Assembly (NCBI GenBank): GCA_025458005.1
Contig: JALOTG010000056.1
Coordinates: 1-36,427 of the forward strand
Length of the DNA: 36,427 nucleotides
Direction: 5' to 3'
DNA from: Thiobacillaceae bacterium
Lineage (GTDB): Bacteria > Pseudomonadota > Gammaproteobacteria > Burkholderiales > Thiobacillaceae
This document shows positions 36,365 through 36,427 of this stretch, piece by piece (positions within the stretch are counted from its first letter, which is position 1; every line of letters starts with the position of its first letter). The position numbers and the translations under genes were made by a program. The notes under the pieces were generated by a model, which had not been told where the DNA came from, made no database searches, and worked only from the letters and a program-made list of their open reading frames with translations.

Positions 36365-36427
36365 TCAGAGGGCCAGCCTCATCCCCGCCCGATCGTTACC
36401 CACCACCAGGGCCGGGATGGCGCCCTG
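36365..36427 (-). CDS. C-terminal 20 codons of a gene running off the window
   Basis: Reading leftwards from the right edge, 20 codons end in TGA at 36365-36367 and give QGAIPALVVGNDRAGMRLAL. The mix of hydrophobic strand residues looks like real coding sequence, but the fragment is too short to assign. It lies 89 bases upstream of the small membrane protein gene in the same orientation. Confidence 0.45.
   Translation of the reverse strand, partial: QGAIPALVVGNDRAGMRLAL

Overview
This is a gene-dense, GC-rich stretch of a chromosome from a member of the Pseudomonadota, probably beta- or gammaproteobacterial. The evidence is an octaprenyl-type diphosphate synthase beside tRNA-Pro(CGG), a birA-coaX-SPOR gene trio, a fimT-pilVWX-pilY1-pilE minor-pilin operon, and MnmC. 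An rhd-tusA-dsrE2 sulfur-carrier cluster suggests a sulfur-oxidising (chemolithotrophic) lifestyle. No phage, integrase, IS element or CRISPR array was found.

Layout. 1-1671 (-): moxR and a truncated DUF58 gene. 1867-5650 (+): zinc alcohol dehydrogenase, PEBP-family protein, diacylglycerol-kinase family protein and mnmC. 5693-9560 (-): an unknown exported protein, a FadL-type outer-membrane channel, dsrE2, tusA and a single-domain rhodanese. Three clean terminators punctuate this block, and the rhodanese promoter carries an AT-rich palindromic operator candidate. 9764-15427 (+): alaS, a 513-residue unknown protein and an orphan sigma-54 response regulator. 15509-21194 (+): a tight five-gene operon for an orphan type IV pilus/type II secretion-like assembly system (ATPase, platform protein, PilM/PilN- or GspL-like protein, PilO/GspM-like protein, pseudopilin). 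21228-30339 (-): SPOR protein, coaX, birA, then pilE, pilY1, pilX, pilW, pilV and fimT (listed left to right; transcription runs from fimT). 30461-33382 (+): thiO, a Fur-superfamily regulator, tRNA-Thr(CGT), ispB and tRNA-Pro(CGG). 33492-36427 (-): yceI, a divergent folE, a yjdF-type membrane protein, a small membrane protein and the last 20 codons of a further gene.

How the genes fit together. The minor-pilin operon supplies tip components (PilY1 plus primers) for a conventional type IV pilus whose motor genes lie elsewhere. The 15.5-21.2 kb operon is a second, separate assembly set with its own motor. The N-terminus of that motor matches the paired 24-residue MshEN cyclic-di-GMP-binding motif exactly in spacing, so pseudopilin assembly may be controlled by c-di-GMP. 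The orphan sigma-54 regulator lies directly upstream, separated by an iterated GTGAGG hairpin that occupies the position where the ATPase gene should have a ribosome-binding site. This operon is the best candidate for an under-described system here. The other strong observation is a GTP cyclohydrolase I homologue in which the residue equivalent to catalytic His179 of the E. coli enzyme is glutamine.
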